A DNA stretch of 64,000 nucleotides, from the NCBI GenBank assembly GCA_031425195.1, contig JANPIX010000001.1, positions 124,001 to 188,000 on the forward strand, written 5' to 3'. The notes beneath the pieces were generated by a model. That model searched no databases and was not told where the DNA came from. It was given only the letters and a program-made list of their open reading frames with translations. Position 1 is the stretch's first letter. The number at the start of each line of letters is the position of its first letter. Source of the stretch: JANPIX01 sp031425195. GTDB taxonomy: Bacteria; Pseudomonadota; Alphaproteobacteria; Rhodobacterales; Rhodobacteraceae. Shown in pieces: positions 44,062 through 52,256 of the stretch. The translations under genes were made by a program, and so were the position numbers.

Positions 44062-44484
44062 ATGACGACCAAAGCCAATTTGAACGATATCCTGACGATC
44101 CGACAAATGTGCGACCGGTTTGATGTAACCCCTCGCACGTTGCGATTTTACGAATCGAAAGAGCTTCTTTTCCCGATCCGCGCCGGCACACGGCGATTGT
44201 TCACCCGGCGCGATCGTGCGCGCATGACCCTGATTTCGCGGTGCAAGGCCTTTGGGTTCAGTCTGGAAGACATTCGGCAGATCCTTGATGTGTATGATCG
44301 CACAGGCGATGAAAAGGCGCAGATCCGGGCCGCCCTGGTGGTGGCCGCGCAGCGCATGACGGAAATGGAGAAGGAGCACGCCGAACTGGCAGTTCGTATC
44401 CGGGAATTGCGCGAAGAGATTGCCCGTGGCGAAGAGGCCCTTCGCGAAACGGATGCCGGACAGCCCGAGGCGGCCCACCGCTAA
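44062..44484 (+). CDS. MerR-family regulator (second of pair, LiuR-like)
   Basis: A 140-residue MerR-family protein with MCDRFDVTPRTLRFYESKEL in the DNA-binding domain and a long helical C-terminus rich in charged heptads. It is similar to the first regulator in the pair (both start with an MC-F-V-TPRTLR motif) and to LiuR-like regulators. ATG 44062 has GAGAAA upstream. A 10-bp palindrome is found before it. Confidence 0.87.
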   Translation: MTTKANLNDILTIRQMCDRFDVTPRTLRFYESKELLFPIRAGTRRLFTRRDRARMTLISRCKAFGFSLEDIRQILDVYDRTGDEKAQIRAALVVAAQRMTEMEKEHAELAVRIRELREEIARGEEALRETDAGQPEAAHR

Positions 44485-44567
44485 GGTTCGCCCTCGCCAA
44501 ACCTTGCGGGATCGGATTATCGTGACGGCGAAACCTGTCGGGCATGGCCCGTTCGCCGGAGTGCGCC

Positions 44568-45038
44568 ATGCCAATCATTGATCAGGAAACTCTGCCCCGC
44601 CGAACCGGGTCTATCTACCCCGAACCTTATGCGGGCATGATGGCCGGGCGCTCATCCCTGCGTCTGGGCGACGCGGGCGGGCTGACCCAGTTCGGCGCGA
44701 ACCTTGTGACACTGGAGCCGGGCGCCCTGTCAAGCCTGCGGCACTGGCATCTGAATGAAGATGAGTTTGTGATGGTCACCCAAGGCACTTGCACATTGGT
44801 GCAGGATGAGGGGCGGACGATCATGGTGGCGGGCGACTGCGCGGCGTTTCCGGCAGGCGTGCCAAACGGACATCATTTCATCAACCACACTGCGCTTCCC
44901 GCCGTGTTTCTGGTGGTGGGCACCCGGTCTGCATCCGAAGTGGCCACGTATTCTGACGTGGATTTCCGAGTGGAGATCGAGAGCGGCAAGGCCACATTCA
45001 CGTACCGTGACGGAACCATGTGGACTGGTCCGCGTTGA
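44568..45038 (+). CDS. Cupin-domain protein
   Basis: A 156-residue single cupin with metal-binding motifs: RHWHLNEDEF near residue 58 (H, H and E ligands) and PAGVPNGHHF near residue 100. Such cupins bind metal and act as sugar epimerases, dioxygenases or small-ligand sensors. CGGAG lies six bases before ATG 44568. Substrate unknown. Confidence 0.85.
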   Translation: MPIIDQETLPRRTGSIYPEPYAGMMAGRSSLRLGDAGGLTQFGANLVTLEPGALSSLRHWHLNEDEFVMVTQGTCTLVQDEGRTIMVAGDCAAFPAGVPNGHHFINHTALPAVFLVVGTRSASEVATYSDVDFRVEIESGKATFTYRDGTMWTGPR

Positions 45039-45141
45039 TTTTGGCGCTCAACTGGCGTCGGCGACATTGACATTTCACTCTCCTTTCGGATGAATGGCAT
45101 TCTGATTGATGTGACCCGTTTTCATGACAAGGACCATTGAA

Positions 45142-45588
45142 ATGAAAGATGCCGTCAGCACCCTTCAGACTGTTCTTGATCAGATCGGCGAGGCTGTGAT
45201 GCGCGACGATTTTGAACACTACGCCGCACATGTCAGCCTTCCGTTCAATCTGATCACGGAAACGGCGAACATCTATGTCACGACGCTGCATGACCTGGAA
45301 GAAGGCTTTGACGCCTTTGTCATCGGCTTGCAGACGATGAGCGCGACTGCAATGAACCGTCTTGTCGAGCATGCCCATTACTCGCCGAACGGTGATCTGC
45401 GCGGCAGCTATGTGACCTATATCGTGTCTGCGAACAGGGCCGTGATTTCATCCTTCCGGTCAGAAATGACGCTGCGATGTGTGGGGGGGGTCTGGAAGGC
45501 CCGCACGATCAGCAATACCATCCACAACAATCGCTGGCCGATCATCACGCCCCTTACCGTCGACCTGCAAAGGGTTGTGGCAGAGTAG
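45142..45588 (+). CDS. SnoaL/NTF2-like hypothetical protein
   Basis: A 148-residue protein with the alpha/beta cone pattern of NTF2-like proteins: two N-terminal helices, then strands with LPFNLITETANIYV and the C-terminal WKARTISN segment. Start chosen at 45142, since AAGGA lies eight bases upstream; ATG at 45124 lacks a binding site. A possible TTGACA...ATGAAT promoter with a 17-base spacer begins at 45067. Function unknown. Confidence 0.78.
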   Translation: MKDAVSTLQTVLDQIGEAVMRDDFEHYAAHVSLPFNLITETANIYVTTLHDLEEGFDAFVIGLQTMSATAMNRLVEHAHYSPNGDLRGSYVTYIVSANRAVISSFRSEMTLRCVGGVWKARTISNTIHNNRWPIITPLTVDLQRVVAE

Positions 45589-45595
45589 ATTGCGC

Positions 45596-46249
45596 CTAAC
45601 CGTCAAATCGATAGCCAAAGCGATCCACATCTTCGGCACATAACCGGCCTATCAGTTCGGCGTCAGCGGTGGTGTAGAATGCCCGCCAGTCGCGTGATCT
45701 GTCAGACGCATTCACAACCGCCAGTGGGGCGAGCCGAAAGCCAAGGTGCGCCTCAAGTGGGGCAAGATCACCGGCCAGATGTTCCAGCCGTGCATAAAGC
45801 TGTGCGCGTTCCACACCGGCGCGGTCGGTCAGATGAAGGCGGGCGGGCTGGGTTGCCAATGCCACCTGCATCAGCGGATGATTGACGAAGGCACTGAATT
45901 CGCAACTGCGGGCCAACCCCGCCATCGGATGCGCGAGGCGCCCCGCGCGAAGCCAATGGTAAAGGCTTACCACGCGGTCCCACGGGTTGCGAACGAGCGT
46001 AAACAGGAACATTCCTTCAAGCTGGACGTCCGTCAGAAGCCCGTCGATATCGGCAAGTGTGGAGTGTTTCCACAGTCGCCCCGCCGTCTTGATGCCTTTC
46101 TGGCGACTGGCGCGCAGCTTTGCCTTGGGCGTATCGCCGACGATCACGTCATCCTTCAGCGCCCGCGCCTCAAGCGCCAGCGTCAGTGCTGTGCCGCCTG
46201 TCTTGGGAATGTGAAAGAACGCAAACTTGCGTCTGTATGAGATGAACAT
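45596..46249 (-). CDS. Sulfotransferase-family protein
   Basis: A 217-residue protein with the PAPS-binding 5'-loop HIPKTGGTAL near residue 13 and the 3'-phosphate motif VRNPWDRVVSLY near residue 86. It resembles family 2 carbohydrate sulfotransferases, so it may sulfate a surface polysaccharide. ATG at 46249 has AAAGG seven bases upstream; a longer frame to 46270 is less likely. The acceptor cannot be told. Confidence 0.88.
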   Translation of the reverse strand: MFISYRRKFAFFHIPKTGGTALTLALEARALKDDVIVGDTPKAKLRASRQKGIKTAGRLWKHSTLADIDGLLTDVQLEGMFLFTLVRNPWDRVVSLYHWLRAGRLAHPMAGLARSCEFSAFVNHPLMQVALATQPARLHLTDRAGVERAQLYARLEHLAGDLAPLEAHLGFRLAPLAVVNASDRSRDWRAFYTTADAELIGRLCAEDVDRFGYRFDG

Positions 46250-46294
46250 GACGCGGCCTTTCTTGCGCACCCAATACTGGCCAAAGTGCAGCCA

Positions 46295-47245
46295 TCAGAC
46301 AGCGTTGGGCGGAGTGCGTCCTTCCAGAACGGCGATCAGATTGTCGACGGCCATCATTCCCATCGCCTCGCGCACCTCCAGCGCCGCGGTGCCAAGATGC
46401 GGCAGCAGTGTGACGTTTTCCATCGCAAAGAACGGCCGGGGCACCGTGGGTTCAAACTCATAGACATCAAGCCCGGCGCCAGCGATCTGGCCGCCCTGCA
46501 ACGCGGCGATCAACGCCGCCTCGTCCACTACATCGCCCCTGCTGATGTTGACAAAAATAGCATGGGGCCGCATCGCCCTCAGGCTTTCGGCGTTGATCAT
46601 GTGATAGGTTTCCTTGGAACCGGGCACTGCGACCACAACGAAATCGCAGCCCATCGCCTGATCCATCGGCACCTGACGGGCGGGTACGCCCGCGTCGGCC
46701 ACGGGCGAGCGGTTGTGAAACAGCACTTCCATGCCAAAGCCGAGGTGGCAGCGCCGGGCAATCGCCTTGCCGATGCGGCCCATGCCGATGATGCCCACCG
46801 TCTTGCCCGTGACATGCGCGCCCAGCATTTGCGTCGGGCCCCAGCCTGTCCACTTGCCCGCGCGCAGGATGCGTTCACCCTCGCCCGCGCGGCGTGCAGT
46901 CATCAGAATCAGGGTCATGGCGATGTCTGCCGTTGCATCCGTCACGGCACCGGGGGTGTTTGACACAAGGACGCCCGCCGCCTTGGCCGCTGCGGCATCG
47001 ATGTGATTGTAGCCGACGCCAAAGTTCGCGAGGATCTTTGCCCGCGGCTGTGGCACATCGGCAAACACATCGGCCTGAAATCTGTCGCCCAAGGTTGGCA
47101 TCACCGCATCGTAATCGCGCAGGGCGGCGCGGAGTTCATCGGGGGTGAGAACCGCCGTGTCGTTGCGCAAGGTGACGTCAAATCGCGCCTGCGCGGCTTT
47201 GACGACCCGATCCGGGAATTGCCGTGTAATCAACAGTTTCTGCAT
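46295..47245 (-). CDS. 2-hydroxyacid dehydrogenase (glyoxylate/hydroxypyruvate reductase type)
   Basis: A 316-residue NAD(P)-dependent D-2-hydroxyacid dehydrogenase. The Rossmann loop GMGRIGKAIARR is near residue 153, the catalytic Arg lies in NISRGD near 235 and the active-site His in LLPHLGTA near 283. Probably a D-glycerate/glyoxylate reductase; the precise substrate is not fixed by sequence. Its start TGATG overlaps the csaA stop. Confidence 0.93.
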   Translation of the reverse strand: MQKLLITRQFPDRVVKAAQARFDVTLRNDTAVLTPDELRAALRDYDAVMPTLGDRFQADVFADVPQPRAKILANFGVGYNHIDAAAAKAAGVLVSNTPGAVTDATADIAMTLILMTARRAGEGERILRAGKWTGWGPTQMLGAHVTGKTVGIIGMGRIGKAIARRCHLGFGMEVLFHNRSPVADAGVPARQVPMDQAMGCDFVVVAVPGSKETYHMINAESLRAMRPHAIFVNISRGDVVDEAALIAALQGGQIAGAGLDVYEFEPTVPRPFFAMENVTLLPHLGTAALEVREAMGMMAVDNLIAVLEGRTPPNAV

Positions 47246-47580
47246 CAGAATAACCGCCCTCCCAGTGGCACGTCGTGTCCCGGCCCTATCAGGACCACTT
47301 CGCCGTCTGCGTCCGGCACGCCCAGCACCAGCACTTCCGACACCATCGGGCCAATCTGGCGCGGTGGAAAGTTGACAACGGCAAGCACCTGACGCCCGAC
47401 GAGCGCGTCCGGCGTATAATGGCGCGTGATCTGCGCCGATGATTTGCGGATGCCGATATCGCCGCCGAAATCGACCCACAGCCGGATCGCAGGTTTGCGC
47501 GCCTCGGGAAAGGGTTCGGCGCGGGCGATGACACCGACACGGATATCGACCTTTTCAAAGTCGGAATAGGTGATCGTCAT
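47245..47580 (-). CDS. csaA: tRNA-binding OB-fold protein CsaA
   Basis: A 111-residue OB-fold protein with the FEKVDIRVGVI start and FPPRQIGPMVSEVLVLG segment typical of CsaA/Trbp111. It binds tRNA and in B. subtilis has chaperone-like effects on secretion. Gene overlaps by four bases with proC upstream and by one with the dehydrogenase downstream. Confidence 0.92.
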   Translation of the reverse strand: MTITYSDFEKVDIRVGVIARAEPFPEARKPAIRLWVDFGGDIGIRKSSAQITRHYTPDALVGRQVLAVVNFPPRQIGPMVSEVLVLGVPDADGEVVLIGPGHDVPLGGRLF

Positions 47581-48380
47581 TTTCCAAGTTCCCGGCCCCG
47601 GTCCGCCGCCGCCGCAACCGTGCGCGTCAGAAGATCCGTCAGTTCGGGCATCAGAACGGCCAGCCCTGCCGCCGTCGTCCCGCCCGGAGATGTGACGTTG
47701 ACGCGCAGTTCTGCTGCGGTTTCCGGGGCAACATGGGCCAGCGCGCCCGACCCGGCGACTGTTCCGCGTGCAAGCGTCATCGCCAGATCGGCGGGCAGCC
47801 CTTGGGCCACCCCGGCGGCGGCCAGCGCTTCGATAAAGTGAAAGACATAGCCGGGGCCGGACCCGGATACCGCTGTGACGGCATCCATCTGGTGCTCCCC
47901 TTCCAGCCGGACCACCTGCCCCACAGCGGACAGCAGCGTTTCGGCGAGCGTCACGTCGGCGTCTGTGGCATGGTCATTGCCGCAGATCGCGGTGATGCCT
48001 TGGGCAACAGAGGCGGGCGTGTTGGGCATGGCCCGAACGACCCGGGCATTCTGGCCCAGCACCGCCTCATAAGTGGCGATGGTGGTGCCTGCGGCGACGG
48101 TCAGGATCAGGGTGCCGCGACGGGCGCAATCTGCGAGCGTCGGCAGTGCAGTGCCCATCATCTGCGGTTTGACGGCGATCAGCGCAATGGCGGGCGATGC
48201 GGGCAGGTTGGTGTTCAGGTGAACCCCGGTGGTCTTTAACCAATCGTTCGGGTGGGGTTCGATCACCCAGACGGACCCGGCATCCACCCCTTGTGCCAGC
48301 CAGCCCTGCAACAGAGCCGACCCCATCTTGCCACAACCGAGCAGAACCAGCCCGTCCCGGTTGACCTTGTCCAAATCCAT
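47577..48380 (-). CDS. proC: Pyrroline-5-carboxylate reductase
   Basis: A 267-residue enzyme for the last step of proline synthesis. Its Rossmann motif LLGCGKMGSALL is near residue 13, and the C-terminal GSGPGYVFHFIEALAAAGV and DLRVNVTSPGGTTAAGL-like segments (shown in part) are conserved. It heads the unit proC-csaA-dehydrogenase; the ybjN-like gene is just upstream. Confidence 0.96.
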   Translation of the reverse strand: MDLDKVNRDGLVLLGCGKMGSALLQGWLAQGVDAGSVWVIEPHPNDWLKTTGVHLNTNLPASPAIALIAVKPQMMGTALPTLADCARRGTLILTVAAGTTIATYEAVLGQNARVVRAMPNTPASVAQGITAICGNDHATDADVTLAETLLSAVGQVVRLEGEHQMDAVTAVSGSGPGYVFHFIEALAAAGVAQGLPADLAMTLARGTVAGSGALAHVAPETAAELRVNVTSPGGTTAAGLAVLMPELTDLLTRTVAAAADRGRELGK

Positions 48381-48407
48381 GCCGTCCCCCTGCCACCAGT
48401 CTGCAGG

Positions 48408-48911
48408 TTATGCGCGCCCGTAAGCCTCGGCAATCGCAACTTTCATGGCGTCGGCGGGGGTATGCCCGGCCCATGCAACCAGTTGGAAGGCCGGATAGAA
48501 GCGTTCGGCTGCCATCACCGCGCTTGAAATCAGCCGGTCGATCTGTTCGGAATTGGCGATCTGCCCCCCGGCCAGCAACAAACCATACCGCCAGACCATC
48601 AGCTTCTGTTCAACCCAGTAGGTGAATGCGCCGTTCCAGACCATGTCGTTGGACCGGTTCAGAACCTCGTACAACTCGCCCATGCGATCGGCGGGCGGCT
48701 CCATTTCAAAGGTACAGATCAGGCGCAGCGTTTCATCTGCGTCAGACCAGGCGAGGGTCAGGGAATAGGTGCGCCACTGCCCTTCGACAGCCATCGCAAT
48801 CTGGTCATCGGTGACGCGGTCGAATTCCCAGGCGTGGTGTTCTGCCAGGGTCTCGACAATGTCGATCGGATGCAGATCGTCGGATGACATAAGATCTTCT
48901 GAAAGTGACAT
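48408..48911 (-). CDS. YbjN-domain protein
   Basis: A 167-residue protein matching the YbjN sensory-transduction family (TY3-fold), with EFDRVTDDQIAMAVEGQW at the domain start and a YWVEQKLMVWRYGLLLAGG core. The proC-ybjN pairing is common in Rhodobacteraceae, but its role is unknown. ATG at 48911 has GAGG at suitable distance in its upstream overlapping codons. It is the last host gene recognised before the prophage. Confidence 0.85.
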   Translation of the reverse strand: MSLSEDLMSSDDLHPIDIVETLAEHHAWEFDRVTDDQIAMAVEGQWRTYSLTLAWSDADETLRLICTFEMEPPADRMGELYEVLNRSNDMVWNGAFTYWVEQKLMVWRYGLLLAGGQIANSEQIDRLISSAVMAAERFYPAFQLVAWAGHTPADAMKVAIAEAYGRA

Positions 48912-49293
48912 GCCCGGCCTCATGATGAAGCCTTGAGTGGACCTTTGACCCACAAAAGGCTGTGTGTCTGGCAAGGTACGGCGTTTGCCCGACGCCTTCC
49001 TTACTAGATATGGTGTGGCACTTGGGGAAGGGTGTAAAGACAATTATTCTGTGGACAAGATTTTTACCCGGCCGTCGCTGTGCTGGGACACCAATACTTG
49101 CAGTGACGCGGAAGAACCCGGATGAAGCCGGAAGTGGATGAATGGCGCGCTGAAACAATGACTTAGATGCGTCGCGGCGGTGGCTGGCCGGGACAAGCGA
49201 AGTTTGCAGTGAAAGCGCAAAATGGCCGCCAGGGGAAAATTCGCCGGGGCTTCGAAGAGGGTTTAAAGCCGTATTTTACGGGCCTTTAAACGG
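48912..49293. other. Host/phage junction region without a recognised gene
   Basis: About 380 bases with no convincing gene. It should hold the ybjN promoter. A 40-codon frame at 49168-49290 is unsupported. At 49261-49291 a near-palindrome (arms GTTTAAAGCCGT and ACGGGCCTTTAAAC with an ATTTT loop) lies just before the first prophage repeat. The exact host/prophage boundary is within or at the end of this stretch. Confidence 0.6.
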
Positions 49294-49433
49294 TGTTCGG
49301 CTGGTCACAGGCGCGCCGAACATAGAACTGAGCTTCTATGTTCGGCTGGCAGTTCTAAGTTCGGCGTAAGGCATTGAAAAAACAAAACAAAGGGACCGAA
49401 CGCAGCCGGGATACGGCGGTGCGAACCTAGAAC
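49294..49433. repeat. Left-end cluster of transposase-site-like repeats
   Basis: A motif CAGTTCTANGTTCGGCG recurs: inverted at 49314-49330 (core GCCGAACATAGAA), direct at 49334-49346, direct at 49351-49366 and inverted, with one change, at 49419-49435. A partial copy TGTTCGGCTGG opens the cluster at 49294 and is repeated at 49339. The first two full copies form a 13-bp inverted repeat with a six-base centre. Mu-type phages have several transposase-binding sites inside the left end, in mixed orientation, which fits. Confidence 0.65.
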
Positions 49434-49443
49434 TGATTTTTGA

Positions 49444-50109
49444 TCATTCGACGATCTTTATGTCGGCAGTTTCGCAGCTGGCATTGTCGAAAGTGCCTGT
49501 CGCGCGGCCCTTCACCATGCCGCCAAATCCGTTTCGGGCGCGAAACTGCATCAGGACGGTGTTGTCGCCTTCGGCGTTGACTGGCCAGGTGCTTGTGCCG
49601 TCGTGTTCGAAGCTGTCGGGATCGTTCAGCAGACGTTTGACCTGGCGGACAACGTCGGGGTGCGATCCGTCCCAGATGCTAAGGCAGTGGTGACCGTACT
49701 TCTGTGTCTCGGCCGCCTCGGCGTCAGCTGAAGCCCGCTCCTGTGCCCTGAGTGCCGCTGCGGCCTCATCCGCAACCTTGGCGCGCGCGGCCTCGGCCTC
49801 GAGGGCTGCCTTTTCTGAAGCAGCCAGAGCCGCAAGTTCGGCAAGCCTTTCCTGTTCGACCTTTTGTCGGTGAGCAATCCACGACGCCGAATTGTCAAAA
49901 CCAGCAGTTTCGGCTGCACGCTGGTCGCTGAAATCAACGTATCCCGCTTGTTGGGCTGATTCATCTGCCACTGGCGTGAGGCTTACAACGAATATTACCA
50001 ACGACACCACGATGGTCAAGACGCCAAGGCGTCGCTTTCCACGTTTGAACACGGCATAAAATACGCCCGTGAAAAAAGCGAGCATTGCAGCCAAGGGAAT
50101 TAAGAACAC
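49444..50109 (-). CDS. Membrane-anchored coiled-coil protein next to the repressor (candidate lysogeny moron)
   Basis: A 221-residue protein: two N-terminal hydrophobic helices (about 3-20 and 30-48), an Ala/Glu-rich coiled coil (about 80-130) and a compact C-terminal domain with two cysteines, HHCLSIWDG and NASCETAD. It follows the repressor gene on the same strand with an 18-base gap, so it should be made in the lysogen. GTG at 50109 has GGGGG seven bases upstream; ATG at 50085 is an alternative. I do not recognise a function; superinfection exclusion is a hypothesis. Confidence 0.75.
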   Translation of the reverse strand: MFLIPLAAMLAFFTGVFYAVFKRGKRRLGVLTIVVSLVIFVVSLTPVADESAQQAGYVDFSDQRAAETAGFDNSASWIAHRQKVEQERLAELAALAASEKAALEAEAARAKVADEAAAALRAQERASADAEAAETQKYGHHCLSIWDGSHPDVVRQVKRLLNDPDSFEHDGTSTWPVNAEGDNTVLMQFRARNGFGGMVKGRATGTFDNASCETADIKIVE

Positions 50110-50127
50110 AGAGAGCCCCCGAAATTA

Positions 50128-50805
50128 CTACCAGATGTGGCCACACCACATGACCTGACCAATCACCTTTACCATATTGATGTCGGTTCCGCGGCGCAAT
50201 TCTAACGGGTGCAAAGGGTTATCAGAACGCAGGGCCAAGGTTTCGCCATCGATCTGTTCAATCCGTTTCACGCGTGCATCTTGCCCTTCTGTAAAGGCGT
50301 AGACCCGCCCAGAACGCACCTGGCGGCGGCCTCTGTCGATCAAAACGAGATCACCCGAATGTAGGGTGGGTTCCATGCTGTCCCCGGCGACCTTTACGAG
50401 CACGGCGTTTGACGGGCTGACGTCGAGTTCGCGCAGCCAATTGGTTCGGAAGGCCATCATTTCGAGGACCTCAGCGTCTTCGTTGTTTGACCCCGTGCCT
50501 GCAGAAAGGGTCGCGTTGTAAAGCGGGATCGCTGAAAAATCGAACCCATCAACCAAGGTTTGCACGGCAGGTTCTGAGCGACGTCGAGGCCCGAAATAGT
50601 ATTCGAGACCGAGATATTCGAACAGTACTTCCAGTCGATCGGCACTGGGTATGACGCCTGACCGAATGTCGCGGATTAGTCCGTCGTGCCCCACAACATC
50701 AAGAGACGCACGACGCCCCGAAACCTTTCGGGCCGTCAACGCAGCTTCCACAGCGTCTTGAATGCGTCGGCGTGATGCCTCTGATCTCTCGGGTGTGAGC
50801 AACAT
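50128..50805 (-). CDS. Phage repressor, LexA-like S24 peptidase type
   Basis: A 225-residue regulator with an N-terminal DNA-binding region (about 10-75) and a C-terminal S24 autopeptidase domain. The catalytic pair is Ser143 in GDSMEPT and Lys180 in ARVKRI; the probable self-cleavage Ala-Gly is at 102-103. This design ties induction to RecA/SOS. It is transcribed leftward away from the early operon, and three operator-like dyads lie between. Confidence 0.9.
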   Translation of the reverse strand: MLLTPERSEASRRRIQDAVEAALTARKVSGRRASLDVVGHDGLIRDIRSGVIPSADRLEVLFEYLGLEYYFGPRRRSEPAVQTLVDGFDFSAIPLYNATLSAGTGSNNEDAEVLEMMAFRTNWLRELDVSPSNAVLVKVAGDSMEPTLHSGDLVLIDRGRRQVRSGRVYAFTEGQDARVKRIEQIDGETLALRSDNPLHPLELRRGTDINMVKVIGQVMWCGHIW

Positions 50806-50829
50806 GGCGAGCAGTAAAGCAGACCGAAC

Positions 50830-50896
50830 AAGATAAATAAATCTGATTCGTTTTCTAAGACGAAATTATCTTGACCTTCTAAGATTTTCCAGTCTT
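50830..50896. promoter_or_regulatory. Three tandem AAGA-N8-TCTT operator-like dyads and early promoter
   Basis: The dyad AAGA-N8-TCTT occurs at 50857-50872 and 50881-50896, and with one mismatch (TCTG) at 50830-50845, in the divergent region between repressor and early genes. TTGACC at 50871-50876 followed by TTATAG 18 bases later fits a rightward promoter that two of the dyads would cover. The likely binding protein is the S24 repressor or the first early gene product. Confidence 0.65.
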
Positions 50897-50904
50897 ATAG
50901 ATCT

Positions 50905-51156
50905 ATGGCAAACGCAACGCAAATTCACCTTTCTCAGCTCGCTGATGCGTACGCTCGGCATGCAAATCTTAGCCATTGGAGGGTCTCCTTTCTCGCCACT
51001 GGCAACGGCCAGTTTTTCAAAGGCCTGAAGGAAGGCCGAAGCTGCACGCTTCGGACTGCAGACAAAGTGCTCTTCTGGTTTTCCGACCATTGGCCCAGCG
51101 ACCTTGAGTGGCCGACCGATATCCCCCGCCCTCAACTGAAGAAGGATGTCGCATGA
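50905..51156 (+). CDS. Small early phage protein, possible Ner-like regulator
   Basis: An 83-residue protein with a helix-turn-helix-like middle (LSHWRVSFLATGNGQFFKGL) and a Trp-rich end. It is the first rightward gene, the place of Ner or Cro-like regulators in Mu-type phages. No Shine-Dalgarno sequence precedes ATG 50905, and the ATG lies only about ten bases after the -10 hexamer, so the message may be nearly leaderless. No known family name. Confidence 0.7.
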   Translation: MANATQIHLSQLADAYARHANLSHWRVSFLATGNGQFFKGLKEGRSCTLRTADKVLFWFSDHWPSDLEWPTDIPRPQLKKDVA

Positions 51157-51416
51157 CCGTCCGCCTTTCCCATTCGTCTCTCCATCGTTCGGTTGGTCCC
51201 GGTCACGATGGCGGAGGTCGCCCCGGCCCCGCGTTACCCCCCACGGTTGCGGGCCGGGGTGTACCAAATCAGCAATCGCTTTGGCAGCATCTGATCGCGC
51301 TTAACGCACGGTTCGAGGCGAGCTGGATCGGTGACCTGGTTGGAACGGCTCTGCTGATGTTCCTGTGCTGGGAGCTGACGATCATCGTCTGGCTGATCGC
51401 GCCGGTGCAGCCATGA
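51153..51416 (+). CDS. Small phage membrane protein
   Basis: An 87-residue protein with a basic, Gly/Pro-rich first half and one C-terminal transmembrane helix (about 57-80). Its ATG overlaps the previous stop by four bases and the next gene overlaps in turn. Family unknown; being among the first early genes it may act in early host take-over. Confidence 0.6.
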   Translation: MTVRLSHSSLHRSVGPGHDGGGRPGPALPPTVAGRGVPNQQSLWQHLIALNARFEASWIGDLVGTALLMFLCWELTIIVWLIAPVQP

Positions 51417-51688
51417 TGGGTGTTTACATGACCCATCCGCGGGGCCTGACGATCGACGTCGAAGCGGCGTCACCCGCCGCACGGTTCCGACGCGCACGGC
51501 AGCTGGCACGCGAAATGGTGACGGCCGACGAGGCGATGCATCAGGCGTCCGACGACGGCACCGCGCGCGATTGGCGCGAAACGTACGAGACCGCCGCGGA
51601 TGGTCTGATGGCACTTCTTGACCTGATGGAAGTGCACGGCCTGCTCGCCGAAATCGAAACCTTTCTTGCAACGAAGTATGGAGGATGA
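51413..51688 (+). CDS. Small phage protein, helical
   Basis: A 91-residue, mostly helical acidic protein (DEAMHQASDDG in the middle). ATG at 51413 overlaps the previous stop; ATG at 51428 is a possible later start. Ends in a four-base overlap with the next gene. No family recognised. Confidence 0.6.
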   Translation: MMGVYMTHPRGLTIDVEAASPAARFRRARQLAREMVTADEAMHQASDDGTARDWRETYETAADGLMALLDLMEVHGLLAEIETFLATKYGG

Positions 51689-51915
51689 CCATGGGGGTTC
51701 CCTATGCCTGGACGAAGCTGATCGAACATCAGCGGCAGGCGCAGATTGAACGCGACGTGATGTGCGCGGCAGAAGTAGGATCGCCGACGCACGATATCGC
51801 GATGCAGAAATACATCCGCGCTGTCGATGTCGTCATGGAATGCCTCTGCAGCCTTTCACAGGATCAAACGCTGGGGCGGATTACCCTGTTTCTTGCGCGC
51901 AAGGAGCGGGCATGA
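51685..51915 (+). CDS. Small phage protein
   Basis: A 76-residue protein with two Cys-containing segments (DVMCAAEV and MECLCSL). It is overlapped by neighbours on both sides by four bases. The conserved order of such tiny genes suggests a regulatory or host-modulation role; no family can be named. Confidence 0.6.
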   Translation: MTMGVPYAWTKLIEHQRQAQIERDVMCAAEVGSPTHDIAMQKYIRAVDVVMECLCSLSQDQTLGRITLFLARKERA

Positions 51916-52256
51916 GCGGGGTGAGCCCAAGGGGCCTGACAAACCGGATCAAGCCTGAATGCGGGCGGCTTACTGTGCGGGAGACGGCGAAAGATTTCGC
52001 TGTCTTTGACCCGGATGGAGTGCGGATTTCAGATCCGGTGGCAGCCCGCGAGAAGGCTATTGCGCTGCTGAAGACGAAGCAGGCCGCGGCAGACCGCGCG
52101 GCGCGCCGGACGATCCGCCCATGCCTGTGCTGCGGAAGCTCGTTTGCAAGCCAAGGTATCCACAACCGGATGTGCGATCGCTGCCGGCATCAGACCAACA
52201 GCGACATGGCACCGGCGTCTGTCGGTTCCCTCTCCGGCCTGAAGCGGAGGGCCTGA
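51912..52256 (+). CDS. Small phage protein with zinc-finger-like C-terminus
   Basis: A 114-residue protein. The end holds CLCCGSSF followed by CDRCRHQ, two Cys-x2-C-like knuckles about 17 residues apart which would bind zinc. It could bind DNA or RNA. Start ATG 51912 has AAGGAG upstream and overlaps the preceding stop by four bases. Confidence 0.65.
   Translation: MSGVSPRGLTNRIKPECGRLTVRETAKDFAVFDPDGVRISDPVAAREKAIALLKTKQAAADRAARRTIRPCLCCGSSFASQGIHNRMCDRCRHQTNSDMAPASVGSLSGLKRRA

Noticed and set aside
49168..49290. 40-codon plus-strand frame before the prophage repeats
   Set aside because: No ribosome binding site, no known family, and it runs through the near-palindrome; most likely chance.
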